Source of the DNA: Varroa destructor
Lineage: Eukaryota > Arthropoda > Arachnida > Mesostigmata > Varroidae
Assembly (NCBI RefSeq): GCF_002443255.2
Contig: NW_019211456.1
Location: forward strand, 21,135,061-21,199,060
Direction of reading: 5' to 3'
Length of the DNA: 64,000 bases
The notes under the pieces were generated by a model. That model saw only the letters and a list, made by a program, of their open reading frames with translations. It had not been told where the DNA came from and did not search any database. A program made the translations under genes and the position numbers. This document shows, piece after piece, positions 13,401 to 26,196 of this stretch (positions within the stretch are counted from its first letter, which is position 1; each line of letters starts with the position of its first letter).

Positions 13401-14295
13401 CTCTTCGTGGTTCAAGTGCAACTTCAGTTTTTAAAATGTGTGTGTGTATGACCACCCTCGGTGTCGCATCTTTCGTTAACCGCTTGTTCTTTGTGATTGT
13501 TGCTAATATTAAAATTAAATGCAAAAAAGTAGCCTTTACTAAGGCATGCTTCGTTCGTAGACGAACATATCCGACACAGCGTTTAGGCTTTTGCCAACCT
13601 ATTCCGTTTCGCTCTTAGAGAGTTAGAGTGCGGAGGCAGACGATTGCAACTCAGTAAAAGTCGGATACGTCCATCACGGCTCCGTTTTCAATATCACACC
13701 TATGATCGCTGTTGCAACTGTGTTATACGTATAACCGTATCACAGAAGGCACAGCGCTCGAGGACATTCTAGGCTATTCACGCTAGTACCGCTGCCGGTT
13801 GTTGCCGCTACTGTTCTAACATCCTAACAAATATGTGTAGTCGCTCGCTCTCAAACAAGAGACCGGAGCCCAGCCCCGATTAGCTTGTGATGGCTCTGAT
13901 CCCGCGCGGCATCCATTTCACGCATTGTCCACCATTTTACTTGAAATCAATCTCCAGATTCTCATCTTCGTTCTTAGTGCACTGTAGCTATTCTCTTCTT
14001 TGAAACAATTTAGTTCTAATAGTGCAGCCACTACTATAGGCTTGATCGCCTGTCTGCCCACCACAATGAGGACAGCCGCAGATGGAACTGGCATATCTTC
14101 CTTCGTATATCCTCCAGCGTAGCTTCTCGAGTGCCTCCGGTCCACTTCGCTGTGTACAGCTGCATATGACATATTTTGTATGTGCCAATGCGCCTGCCGT
14201 GGTCCGCCGCATGCGTGCTCAAGTCGACCCGACCCGAATTGAGTTGACTAAACTCAACAACGGAACTATCGGTGGCAAGGAGCCTTCCCTTCGTC

Positions 14296-14313
14296 TTTTT
14301 TTTTTTTTTTTTT
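14296..14313. repeat. poly(T) run, 18 nt
   Basis: An uninterrupted run of T. Read as the minus strand it is poly(A), so a processed retrocopy tail is conceivable, but I see no retrocopy coding remnant beside it. Confidence 0.9.
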
Positions 14314-15133
14314 CCAATAGAGCTTCCACGGCCGTCACCTGAATAAGCGGGGGGATGGGGTAACAGCAAGCAAAACTACCATAATCAAGCTATTTATAAT
14401 AAGTCGGCAAGCTGTGTCGTCGCCAGCGGAGGAGATCCCAGCGGTAACGGCCGTAACGGTTGCGGTTGAAACAACCGTCGAGTAGTACTAATACGCGCAA
14501 CAACAACTCGCTCTACCACGAAAGCTCTCAACGACAACGATAACTACGATGAGTAGTTTGTGGCGTAGTTTGTAGCTTGGCTTATGTGACTGCTTCAGTG
14601 AGTTGTACTCGCTGAGCTGTACCATGCGCTCGTTCTGGGTCGCAGTGTTATTTTTATGCATAAAATTGGTAAGACCCTCAAAGCAGTAGCATCAACAACG
14701 ACAACGACAACGAGAGCGAACAAGAGGACCGCACCGAAAAAGGAGACGAAGTGCAGAACGCCGACCACGAAAAAGCAATTGCATGATTCTTGCTACGCGG
14801 ACAGCTGTTGCTACGAGCTGGAATAACAATGTCTGTCGATTGGCGGCCGAGCAGCATTGGAACTGTTGCTACCAAAGAGACCGGTCGCTGATTAGGCCGT
14901 CTGTAACGCGGTCCCTACACGGATAATACGCAGATAATGGCTAGACTATAAAAGTCGTACCTATTTCTTACCTCTGCTACCTCACAAGTATGCTATGTGC
15001 GTATGTATTTGTGTGCAGGTGTGCATGTGTTCTGTTACTACCGAAGTGTACATAAGGTCAAAACTTATGTCTGCCTACATAAAACGCATCTATAAAGGAG
15101 TGTAGATATAATTATCTATCTGTGTATTTACAG

Positions 15134-15237
15134 ATGCCATGCATGTATATACGTAATTCTCTCGAAGTCTGAACGTCACCCAGATCATAAAACGCCAACC
15201 GATCGACTGTATCGGACTGTTATTTACTGTTGCTCTG
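15134..15237 (+). CDS. putative internal exon, unknown product
   Basis: This 104-nt segment follows a good acceptor (TCTGTGTATTTACAG, AG at 15132-15133) and precedes a good donor (CTCTG then GTAAGTGAT, GT at 15238-15239). Exactly one frame is open across it: one base, 34 codons, one base. It includes SKSERHPDHKTPTDRLYRTV, a plausible charged peptide. The other two frames contain stops. I found no partner exon with certainty. Splice-flanked open segments of this length arise by chance, so this is a weak call. Confidence 0.22.
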
Positions 15238-15301
15238 GTAAGTGATAAAGCTAAGCTTGTTGTTGTCGAGCCGTGTTCTATAGCTATATTGTAGAACGCG
15301 C

Positions 15302-15360
15302 TATATATATATATATATATAAACATATGTATATATATATATATATATACATATGTATAT
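15302..15360. repeat. compound (TA)n array with a perfect 34-bp palindrome
   Basis: A run of TA units is interrupted by two copies of ACATATGT. Positions 15323-15356 (ACATATGT, nine AT units, ACATATGT) form a perfect palindrome that could extrude as a cruciform. Confidence 0.9.
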
Positions 15361-15837
15361 TATGTAAGTCCGTCTACCTCTTTTGCTCTATTACCTCAGT
15401 AAACATACGCAGAATGCATTATATATTAGTTACCGTAGTTGTCTAGATGCATGCATGTCTATGAGTCTATGTATGTATCTACTGAAGGAGTAACCAAATA
15501 ATCAGAATAATGATAATAATACTAATAATGATACACATCATCAGTAGCAGCGGCGTCAGCAGGGAGCATTACCATGCATAACGATCGGCTCATTCGAATG
15601 TTTGCTCGTTGAAGCTCGTCGTGCTTGCTCGACCAAGCGAGTTATTATAGCAGCGGCGAAGCATCCGATGAAGATCCTGAACGCAGCAGCGTCCATCGGT
15701 TATAGACTCGGTTCTTTCGAAGGCGAAGTGTTCGCTACAGCGGCTGCCGCAGCTCACTGCGGTCGCCAGGTCGTTCATTCGGTGTCCCGGTCGATTCTTG
15801 TCTGTTCTTTGTTTCGTTCAGCTGTTGGTAGCTCGTT

Positions 15838-15855
15838 TATATATATATATATATA
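15838..15855. repeat. (TA)n microsatellite
   Basis: A simple TA dinucleotide run of nine units. Confidence 0.95.
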
Positions 15856-17219
15856 CGTAACAGAGGATTCACTCATATATGGGGTCTTTGTCCTTCGTGT
15901 CTAGCTGAAGCTCTGAGCTTCGAGGGAATGTAGGTAGGGAATGTTCAGGAATTAGGGGAGTGCATAAAGGACGCGGGAAAGGGGGCGAGCGGGCAACGAC
16001 GACCCTCGGTATTGTAATGCAGAGTGTGCAAGAAGCCCACTGTCACGGTCAGCATGAACCCGTGGCAAGAATAAATTGGGCTTTATACTTTACTGACGAA
16101 CCAGTCACACCAGCAGCAGCACCCAAGCTTCAGTGAAGGAACGCGCACAGCTGGTCTCGTCGCTGCTGCCGCTCCTTTGCGCCAGAACAGAGCGGACCGA
16201 CAGGGACAAGAAGATGAAATCCGTCGCATCGTTGTCCACTGGAGTGAGTGAGATGAGTCGAGACCAACAGATAGAACGACGGAGTATAAATTCCCTAACT
16301 CGGTTGCTTAAGCCAACGAAACCGAAATTACTCCTCCGTAGAACTATGCTTGCCTCATCGTTGACGGAGCTGTCGCTGGCGCGGGCTCACGCCTTTGGAA
16401 TACGCGGCTTCGTTTGTCCTTAGCCTTCCCTCCCGCGAACTGTTCGGGACAACGTAGGCTTCTCGTCTAACGTTTGGAATAGGCAGAACCATTTAGACAA
16501 AGGCTACAAGCTGGCTGCCCGGTAACATATCCCGATGATGGGAGCGTTGACGGGTCCCGTGAAAGGCGGCCATGTGTAAAGAACCTATGAGGAATGAGGC
16601 TTCTCCCCGGACAGACGGATAGTCGGTAACATTGTGTGATCATTATTGTTAGTATTGTTATGGAAATTTTGTGTTTGCTCACAGTGGACAATGGGGTTTT
16701 CTTTTCACACGGAAAGTAATTTATCAACGTCCCAACCGCAAATATACCAGCGTACCTGGACACATGTTGACTTTTTTTTTCCAATTTGTTTAAACAGCGA
16801 GCGCCACGGCGCATTATCGCTATCTAGATAGTTCTGAAGTAAAATAATCGAGCGTAAATAAAGGCAGGTTTCTAACACTGAATGGTGAAAGCGAAACGTC
16901 AAACGTATATTTTACTCAGTCGCCAACTCTTCCAACAACCTGTTATTAACCATGAAACATTTCACACTCTTAACTACGAATCATCGAGTACAAACAGTTT
17001 TTGTCATGACGCCCTGTCGATTGTGAACGACAACTGCCATCGCTTCCGAGTAACTGCTTCCAGCAGTTTTCATTTCACCGTACCCGCCGCGTCGTATATC
17101 ACGGATCCGCGACGCTAGTACTCTGCCGATGACCCCATACTTCTGAAGTTCTGGGATAGCGGCCGGTAAACTTCTACCTCGCCGGCTTTTCTCATATTAT
17201 GCACACGCATTCACATGCG

Positions 17220-17247
17220 CCCATAACATACGGATGTATGTTATGGG
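17220..17247. repeat. perfect 12-bp inverted repeat (hairpin)
   Basis: The arm CCCATAACATAC and its exact reverse complement are separated by the tetraloop GGAT. No poly(T) tract or obvious transcript boundary follows, so terminator or small-RNA roles are not supported. Confidence 0.9.
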
Positions 17248-19420
17248 AAGATCATATCGTTATCGAAGCGTCTACATTGCGTCAGACTGGTCACCGATTG
17301 CTGGTGATTCGTGGGTGAAAAAAGCGCGAGATCTGTCCAAGCTAAAGCGCTTCTTTATTCTGCGGAAGCACTCAAATACGTATTTCTTAGAGGGCGGTAA
17401 ACTGTTATTATCATATGTTATTGGAATCGCTGTTCCGTCATCGTAGCAGCGCCACACACGTCACCCATCGACCAACTGACAGTGAGAGAAAACAGCCCAC
17501 ACATCAACTTCAACTATCCGAACTTCGTTTGAGAAGATGGCTACACTCGAGCGATGCGACTGGATTCAATGACAGATAGAACAAGAAACATAGTTGCAAA
17601 TCGATTCTTGCGGCATGCAATGTAATGGCCTATGAGGCATTCGATGGACGCCGCGACTTACTCCCGTTTTCATCAAAATAGTACATGGTAGCTCTATTGT
17701 CTGTTTTCTTATTACTATTAATCATAAAGGATTGGATCTTCATGAGTGAATCGCCCAGCTGCCTATACGTTGAAAACTGCTGCTTTGTCGACCAATTTCT
17801 CTCATAGGATACATCCGTACTTCGATCCGTCGCTCTACTGGTTTCGCATAATCAGAACGTCTTTCCTATAGCTACGAGTTAATCTACGACATTTAGCCGA
17901 CATTAATTGACGATCGCTCCTCATCGGTGAGTAACACTTGAAGTTCTTAAATGTTCGTTAAATGAGTACTACACAATGAATCATATTTTACGTTCGCTTA
18001 GTCGGATCTAGAAACGATTAACCGGGATGCCCGATTAGACTATCTCTGAATAATAGCTCGTACAATTTAGCATGTTATCATCATACAGTGATATGGATCC
18101 GAGCGCTTTCTACAGCAAGAGCCTACAGCGTACCTAAATGATCAGGGCACCGATTTTGCCTTACTGCGTTACTATCGTTGTCGCCTTACGTGAACGTATC
18201 GCAGCTAGAACGCTTGTCTTTGTTTCCCTCGCTAGTAGTGTCAACGTTAAACGTTTTTAATGCCAGGTGATCACGGTTTGCTAATGTATCGGTGGCTGTC
18301 AGCCCTCTGTCTACACGATGCCCCTCCTATGCTGTTTGTTAGCTTACGCAGTTGAATTACACGGAGCATTTTACGCGTGTGAAGCCATCGGCCACGCGAG
18401 TCGACGACGCTAAGTAGATCACCGGTGCGTATCGCGTCGGCGAAGCGAGTTAGCAGAAGAGCTTTGCCAGTTCCTTCCAACTGGTACCTATCTATATTTG
18501 AAACTACAGAAGTCCAGTCCGTAGCAGCAGCAGCAGAAGTCTTCCAACAGCAGCGTGGCCGTATTGTAGTTGCGGGTCTTTGGCCCATTGCCTTTCTCCC
18601 GTTCGCTCTCGTTGCTGTTTGGCGCTGCCGTCAATCTGGTCGCGCATAACCCATCCGGTCCAGAGATGATCTAGCAACGTTCACGGAGTTGCACTTAGCA
18701 ATGCGTCGCTCAAAGGATGACGAATAGGGCCCCACTGGGTTAAGCTGCTGCTTAGCATTAAGTCACTCAATGATCCACTGTTCTTATTGCTGATGCCGTC
18801 AAGTTTGTGCCCCGTCGTGCATCCTAATCAGTCCACACACCCGAAAGGTTTTCGCATGGCGATTGCTTCTCTGCTAGCGGCGTGGCCGATGATTCGATGT
18901 TAGCAGTTACAGCAATATCTGCCTGAATGAGCAAGATCAGGTCGGTAATAATAACAATGTCAACGAAGCGGATTGGTACCGTCATACAGGGAGTGTCTTG
19001 TCCGTCCTATGCGTTGCGTTTATCCTTGCCGGCTTCGTCACCAACTTCAACAAAGTCTAGGCCTCTCTGAGTGAAGATCCAGTGCCTTGGTTGCTGCCAA
19101 GACGATATATCGGTTGCAATTTGCTCTTGAAGATACACGAAAAAAGCTCAACTTAATGCCAAGACGAAGGTAGATACTCATCGACGAATCGGCTTCTGAT
19201 TATAATGCCATTGCAGTACGAGATTGGCTGCGTCACTGGTACAACACAGCCAAATGCATGAAGTTGGAACAAATAGCGTGATGGATAAAGCTAACTCAAA
19301 TAAATAACAATGTCACGGTAACCAAGATCCGATCAGAGTTTAGCTTATCAATGGGACCTTTGCATAAAACGTACAACACTACGCTACTCTAGTATAGAGG
19401 TGTTTTTTTTTTTGTTGTAT

Positions 19421-19769
19421 AATAAAATTGGCGAACAGTTCCCTCCTTCAATTAATTGAGAACCGTCTACTGCGTTAGGCTGGAGACGGCCGTGATGCTG
19501 CTTCTTCTCGTAAAGATGGCCGTCGCAGCAATGACAATACGATAAACAGGTCATGCCATGTCAAATGTTAATATAAAAATTTGATTCGTATGGTCAACTA
19601 CGCAAGCGATACCTTCGCATGTTTCATTCTGCTGTTATTTGAGGCATGAGTATTGTCATTGCTGCGACGGCCATCTTTACGAGAAGAGACAGCATCATGA
19701 CCATCTCCAGCCTAACGCAGTAGACGATTCTCAATTAATTGAAGGAGGGAACTGTTCGCCAATCGCATT
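19421..19769. repeat. large foldback element: 120-bp inverted arms around a 109-bp loop
   Basis: The left arm 19421-19540 and the reverse complement of the right arm 19650-19769 align over 120 bp without gaps, with nine mismatches by my count. Three of these are adjacent at the outer end. Most of the others are transitions, several at CpG positions, consistent with age and deamination. The loop is 19541-19649. The similarity stops sharply at the inner boundary. I see no target-site duplication, and no transposase frame is nearby. The unit could be a non-autonomous foldback or MITE-like element, or an inverted duplication of a local segment. Transcribed, it would make a long hairpin RNA. Confidence 0.9.
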
Positions 19770-22700
19770 AAAGAACCCGTTCTCCAGTAAACGTTCGCTT
19801 GGTACCAACAAACCAGATGGTGCCCTCTCTCGCCATTGAAACATCGGCACACGTCATCTCTAGTTGTTGCGGCTGAGGAAGTCACCGCCAGTCTTCGCAC
19901 GATCATCCTTAATACTGTAGTACTGCTAACTTTTGCATTACAATATACTGTAGCAGCCGCTTCTATGTATAGCCATCATAACGTATCGTTGAGCGCTAAA
20001 CGGGAGAGCGCTCACCCCGGTAGTTCCTTCTATTCGTTGGAATCGTATCCATCGAAAGAAGGCCGGGAACGATTGAAAACTTATCGAAGAGCAACGGCCG
20101 GAGCGTTGAAAGTGTCTAGCAGCAGCCGTCTGTTTAGTTACGTCATCCCGAGCGTGCATTACCAACGAAAAGTGCTGGACGCGCGGCCGCGACGGTGGCT
20201 CCCTTCGTCATTTTATAGACCCCTCCGTTCCCAGGCTTCCTGAACTCAGTTCCAACCTGTTGTCCGTTTAGAGCCTGTTCCAACAACAGCAATAGAAAGC
20301 CTCCGAATAGGCTTACAAGCCTATCCACAAGTATCTGCCTGCTTGAAAAAAGGAAGTAGGCAGGCATGCGCTATTTTAAATGTGAGAGTGTATATGCTAT
20401 ACTATAAGTGCAGTGCTTCAGCTCCTTCAAGCCTCTATGCCTGCTACCCGTAGAGCCGTCCAACACTTGCTTTTGGGCTGGAGCTGCTCCTGCAGCCAGG
20501 CCCTGCCAGCTTCCCTTTTAGTGCTGCTCGGCACAGTCAAACGCATCCTTTTTCCTCACTCGCTCCCTTCCCGCGTTTGATGAAGACAGAATACTTTACG
20601 AGCCTTTAATCTGAACTATATATTTTCTTCGTTGGCCATATTTTCTTTTCTTCATTTTGATACTTGATGCCTTGCGAAAGCATCCTCCAGCATTAGTGAT
20701 GCTGTGCGGTTTTTCTCGCGTCATCGCTGTTGCCAGGCTGTACTTAGCCCGCGACGCCTGCTACATAATGGCTTGTGTCTGATTTTGGCGTTGTTCAAAC
20801 GCCAAGCGACAGAGAGGAATGGAAAACGTGTGAGGGTAACGCGCAGAGTTTCAAGAACGCAGATAGGACGACAATCTGCGTCGTCACTGGCGCCGCTACT
20901 GGACGTTGAAATCCCGGCGACGGTGGTGGCAAATGACACGACGAAGAGTGCAACTGAACGCTCGTTGTTGAATATACCGAACTGAGCAGGCTAAGATGAA
21001 TGTGGTTGGTGGATATTTGAGGCAGGAGAGCACGCGAAACGAACATGACAGGAAAACTAAGTCGGGAGGAAACGGGAACTCGGTGGTAGGAACTAAGTAT
21101 TGAGGGCACATCACGATGGAAAACGCATGTTTAAGACCCAGCAATTCGCCCGCCCCTTTGCAGTTGTAGTATTTGACCCGGTCAGTTCCACGTCGTCAGG
21201 TCCCGTGGTCCGCCGTCACGTCTTGTATGTTGGTACGCGCTGAACCACGTTGCGGGTGGGGCCATACGGCCACGTCAGCTATTTCTGCTTGGCAGTGGCC
21301 TGCACCAAGCAAACTTTGGCGGCTAAAGAGCGCTCTAGCTTATGAAGTACGAAAAAAAATAAAAGAGCAGCAGATTGGACATGGCTGACCTAACAACTAA
21401 CCATTTTTGTCGTTAAAGTCCAAAGTTTTGAGTAATAGCCAACTTGTTGTCCGTCGAAACGAATTTAACAGTCATGGAAAAATTATGGCACATGCTATCA
21501 GTGCTACCACTAGCATCCCAGTGGACACTAACGATATTCAGTAAATTCCGTATACAGGCCAGTGCTTTCGATTATCCCACAGTCAGCGACTTAGCATTCT
21601 AACAATAACGGGGATCGACTAGCTAAGTTGGTATCGATTGTTACCCCTTTCCACAAGAGTCATGTAAGTGGCGTTACTGCCAGTACAGTTGGACAGTTGT
21701 TTCGCTAGAACAAAAATACGCGATGCGCCTCTTCGCAGAGCCGTCATTTTTTGTTGTTGTGCGCGCCTTATTCCTTGGCCTTGATTAACTTCTGCTCCCT
21801 TTTCAACTTTTTTTTTCTGAGGGCGGCAACGAAAATTCGGCGACAAAAGTAAGGCGAAGGATCATGACCTCCTTCTTGGCGGTATAGGCTCTTCCTTGTT
21901 GCTGACAAAGTCTACCAGGACTTAGGCGGTGGCAGGAAAAAGCAAAACGGCAAAGCAGTTCGACCACGACTGCATTCGCGTATTCGGTACGAGCATCTCG
22001 CACTAGCGGGCTCCTGCATTGAGTCGGTACAATTTAAATTCATTGACACTGTCGCCGCCCCATCATTTGGACTCCATCAGAAGAGAAGGGTCGGGAAGTA
22101 GATAGAGGTCATTTAAAGTAAGACGATAAGTTGGATGGATGGAGCCCACTCACAACCAGCACTACCACGGCCACAGCGAGGGCAGCGTAAACATGATGGG
22201 CAAAGGATGGTGCCCGCCTGAAAGAGGTCTATGTTCCGTCGACTGCGCGCTAGTCTTTCCGTTCGTTCTTTTTCATAGCATAACATTCAAGTGTTTACTC
22301 AGCAAACGCTCTCATTCACCACCAAACCCAGCCAGTTGCCGGCCGTCTGGTGGGGAGCAAATAACGGCGAACTCGTCGTTGCTGTGAAGTCCCTACCATC
22401 ATCGCAGCGACTACAAGATGATGATTCTGATGACGATAAAAATCGACGCAATCTTTTCTCTTTTCCGGTTTCTTTTCCCCGTCAACAGCTATTACAGCGT
22501 TTTGGTACCAGCCGCAATCACATTACGAACTATTCGCATCTACAACACGTACATATGTCGTAACGATGTCGCCTTCGACGCCGTGACGCTCGCTGCTCAA
22601 CCAGCACCTGACGCCTGCATAGACCCATTATATTAAAGCCGAGCACAGAGTATACTCAATGCAAATATGGAAAGCAGCCCTCTGAAGGTCGACTAACTGG

Positions 22701-25700
22701 CGACATAGTGAGCTTTTCGGTTCTATACCAGTTCGACAACACACTCGAGTTGCTGCAGAATTCGGCTGAAACAAGTCAGTTAGCGGTTGTATTCTTGGTA
22801 AAACGTCCGCGGTGCTGTCACTACGCCTATAGCGGTTGCAATAATGGTTATGAGTAAAGTAAAGGAAGCAGGGGGCGCGAGAGAGCGTAAAGCAAAAAGC
22901 ACTCACTCCTGGTTGCCTCTTGTCTATCTGTACTTCGTTTTCGCTGTGAACGAGTCGAGAAAAGTAGTTGTGAAGGCAGCGACGGTATAGGTAAAGTCAC
23001 CCGTCCTTTTCTGTCCGTCGCTCATTCTGTCTGCCTAAAGACATGACGTGTAGAAGAAGCAGTAGTAGTGGTAACTGCCACTGCCGCCGCTGTAGTGAAA
23101 AGATTCGTTCGAAGTGCTGCTGGTCCTGTCGCTTCTGCTCTCTCTTCGCCTGGATAAGCATTCGTCCCCCATTTCCTCAACGAGTCCCAGCTTTTTATCC
23201 CCTTCACCAGTTCTACTTGTCTTTGCTGCGTACGCAAGAAAACGTCCTTTTCCTACCCACACCTTTTGCTTTGCTCGTCCAGAAAACACAACATGCCTTG
23301 CGCTGGCACCAAACACACACAAATATACGCACTTCTATGTTTCACCTGGTGGCCGCCCCCCAGAATTCCCTTTCTCTCTATTTTACTTTCAACTCCTTGC
23401 TAATAGCAAAATAACTCGAGCGGGAAATGTGTTTCTGTGTTGAGAACAGGGGCTCCGAGCTTTCTTTCTTCGTGTCCTGCTTTTTCCGCCCGTCATAATA
23501 TCCCTACGTCACCCACCCGCGGCAGCCCACCAAGGCGGCTGGTGGCGCTCAGACGAACAGAAATACTAGCGCTCGACGAAGAACGAATCCAAACTTCGTC
23601 GACCGAAGAGCTAGTAGGGAACGATGCTGGCAGAGCACAAAATAAAGCGTCACAAATGTACTAGCAGCACTAAAGTTTGCATGGAATCTTTTGCTCACCG
23701 CACAAAGCTTTCATAAACGATACAGCATACTATGGCAACGCAGAAAAATTGCACGGTATACTGACATGACCTCTACTGGCTGACATGGAACTGCCTGCGT
23801 ATATGACGCACGGCCAAGCAGAGAGAAAGCCACAAATGGGTGATCGGCTTGGACACGTTCGTCGGTGTGGTAGGGTTAAATTTACGGGAGAGGAGAAGAG
23901 GGGTGCGCGGAAATAAGACCGAGGATGCAAGTGACGACCGCAACGATAGAAACGAATTTACACTTTGCAATGACAAACACTGAGGTGCACACAGGCTTTC
24001 TGAAGGCCTCGTTTTCGTTATTCGCGACAGCAGCACTAACGGTGGTGAACCAAGCGGGCGGCCAGCATGTGCTCGACGTGTAAATCGGCAACTTTTTGGC
24101 TCCAAGACGCCGGACGTGTTCGGTTGTCGTGGCATAAAAACTGACTTCTTCAACAGAATAGTGCTCTACATACCATGGTTGTAGAGATAAATGGAATAGA
24201 AATAACTTTTTAGTATTACGTTCTAGCGTTTCACCTGTTCTCTGTTTAATGGAGACACAGGTCGGCCCATTTGCCTATTTATATACTTCTTTGCACCAGA
24301 ACAGTCCCAGTGCAAGCCAGATGCGCGAGAAGCACATACGTAAATACGCGATGTACAAACCAGATGCATAGTGCCGTGACGTTAAGTGCTCATAGGCGGC
24401 GGTGGGGACGGCGGGCGAACGACGTTTATCGTTGTGGATGCTAAACTTACATATCGATTCCATTCGTCTGCTCTTTACATTTATACACCTCTTGGTAGAT
24501 TTATGTCATACCCGTCACGTGTCCTTAGCAACACGACTGACTGAGTGTACGTAAAGACTAAATAGTTTTGGTAGTAACAAGAAGAGTTAGGCAAAATCAG
24601 CAGAAAAAAGGATTCCAAAGAGTAAAAGTGTGTAAGAGAGCAAAAAAGGTTGTAGACCGCGTAAACTTGAGAGCTGAGTTGAGACTTTTAATTCACGCAA
24701 CCGCTGCTGTTGTAGTTCACATCAAATCATACTTTCGTCCCATAGGCCGCTCTCTCTCCAGCAGCTTGCCGGGTTTCTTTTCATCTTTATCTTTCACTTG
24801 CCGTTGAAGAGGCTTTCCTCATCCGCAATTCTTTTGGGATCTGCGAACAGTAGCAGCAATAGTCATCAGCCACTTCTGCTTGAGCCACTGCTACCGCTGC
24901 TATGGGGATCTTGCGCTTACCCTGTTCGTTGTCGCCGTCCCCGCCAATACAAAACCCAGCGATGAACATCTCTGCACTCATAGTAATGCTACCGCTGCTC
25001 CTGCTTTTACCGCACGCTGCGAAGTAGTACCAGCTCCGGCATGAACAAAACAACGTACTTCGTTAATCTTTCCATCGAGGATTCACACAGTCAGCCCACG
25101 AGAGAGGAGAGAGAATGCGCTAGACAGAGTGAAACGGCGTCCGACGCCATGAATGAGTACATAGAAAACGAGAAAAGCGAGCAGGAGGCGTAAAGTTCTT
25201 TCCTTTTATACGATCATTTTCGTATTCGTACGATTCCTGTGCGGTAGCACTGGCGGTGGTACAAGTCGAGCGGAGGATAATGCTGCTGTCGATGACGGTG
25301 GCAGCATGCAGCGCGGATGTTCGCGTGAGGGGCGACGTTGCTGTGACTCGAAAGCTAGTTGTTGACTGAAGTCACCGCCGCTGCGCTGGGAGCTTCCGAT
25401 GCTAGAAAAGAGAACTCGCTCTAAACTTCCTCTCGGCCGACAATAATGCCATCGTTTGCTGCCTCCTTGCAAGTTAGCTTTCTCAGTCTGTTGAAATATA
25501 TCCAGCCTGTTGCTACTGCGTTAGTAGATGCATAATAGCATCGAGTTTCTCTTCTTAGCGCATGCGGCTCCGTTTTCTACCGCTACGTCAGCGCGTCCAG
25601 GGCGTCGTCACCTGGTTAAAAATGCTATTGCCTTCAAAAAGTTGAGATAATCTCAACGTTTCTCGCTCTCCGGATGGACAAAGCTCTGTGAGCTCTTCCC

Positions 25701-26040
25701 GTTTTCAGAGGTGGATCACTTTCGGTCATGGTGGCCCAGGACTTAAGCGAAGGATAGCTGGACGCTAGGTCTTGCTAGCTGCTAAGGTCTCGATTCGTCC
25801 CGCTAGCTTCCGACTTCTGCAGCTCGAGGCTTAATGGTAGTTACATACATAATTCAACGAGAAGCACAAAGAGAAAGGCAAACCCGAAGAATAGGAACAG
25901 GCCTCTAATGCATCGCAGTCCATTACCGACTCTAATGTGAATATGAAATCCAGCTATTGCATCGACGTATAAGTAACATTTGTTTTTGTTTATTACTTTT
26001 GTTTTCGGATAAATTCTTATATATCGTTGTAAAATGTTAC
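19770..26040. other. stretch without a supportable gene
   Basis: I see many short overlapping frames on both strands but no family-level match. The minus frame at 23882-24091 contains a possible membrane segment (VSIVAVVTCILGLI) and a GC-leaning third position but no ATG start. A TTGAGA-TAA-TCTCAA hairpin lies near 25644. Pyrimidine-rich plus-strand stretches around 23110-23420 produce leucine/phenylalanine-rich frames that are composition artefacts. Confidence 0.45.
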
Positions 26041-26196
26041 CTATACGTTGAGCTCCGAGGGGTTCGTCAGGCGGCAAAAATAGCATTTTCATAATTTCCT
26101 TTGTTTCAGAATTTTCTTTATGAAAGCAAACTAGGATATTCGTTCCATATACGATACGAGGACTATGAGGTACAAACTTTCCTAGCAAATCCTTTT
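26041..26196 (-). CDS. putative internal exon, unknown product (minus strand)
   Basis: Within a minus-strand open frame running from about 26341 to 25841, this 156-nt part lies between an acceptor-like site (GCACTTTACAG, intron side above 26196) and a donor (CGTATAG then GTAACATTT, GT at 26040-26039). It would be a symmetrical phase 1-1 exon of 51 whole codons. The peptide contains FVPHSPRIVYGTNILVCFHK and later FLPPDEPLGAQRI, a natural composition with no repeats. Past the donor the frame turns AT-rich, as an intron would. An ATG at 26275 gives an alternative unspliced 144-codon frame with a hydrophobic C-terminus. I do not recognise the family. Confidence 0.35.

Larger units (their letters stand above)
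2180..15133. other. long stretch without a supportable gene
   Basis: I see no recognisable gene in this 13-kb stretch. It holds simple repeats near 4060 and 4591, a small inverted repeat at 7479-7496, and many short open frames without splice or start support. The most protein-like is a 127-codon ATG frame at 3401-3784, listed separately. A frame at 4177-4398 has a GC-leaning third position but no ATG near its start. A run of AT-rich sequence covers roughly 11800-12900. I looked for tRNA-like signals around 6670-6710 and did not accept them. Confidence 0.5.
15238..19420. other. stretch without a supportable gene
   Basis: The stretch contains a (TA)n run at 15838-15855, a perfect 12-bp hairpin at 17220-17247 and a few donor-like GTGAGT sites (near 16245 and 17925) with no matching exons. 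Open frames are short. The frame at 17234-17446 has a fairly natural composition but no splice or start context beyond an ATG that lies inside the hairpin. Confidence 0.5.

Noticed and set aside
14281..14375. possible processed retrocopy tail (poly T18)
   Set aside because: No coding remnant or target-site duplication is visible beside it.
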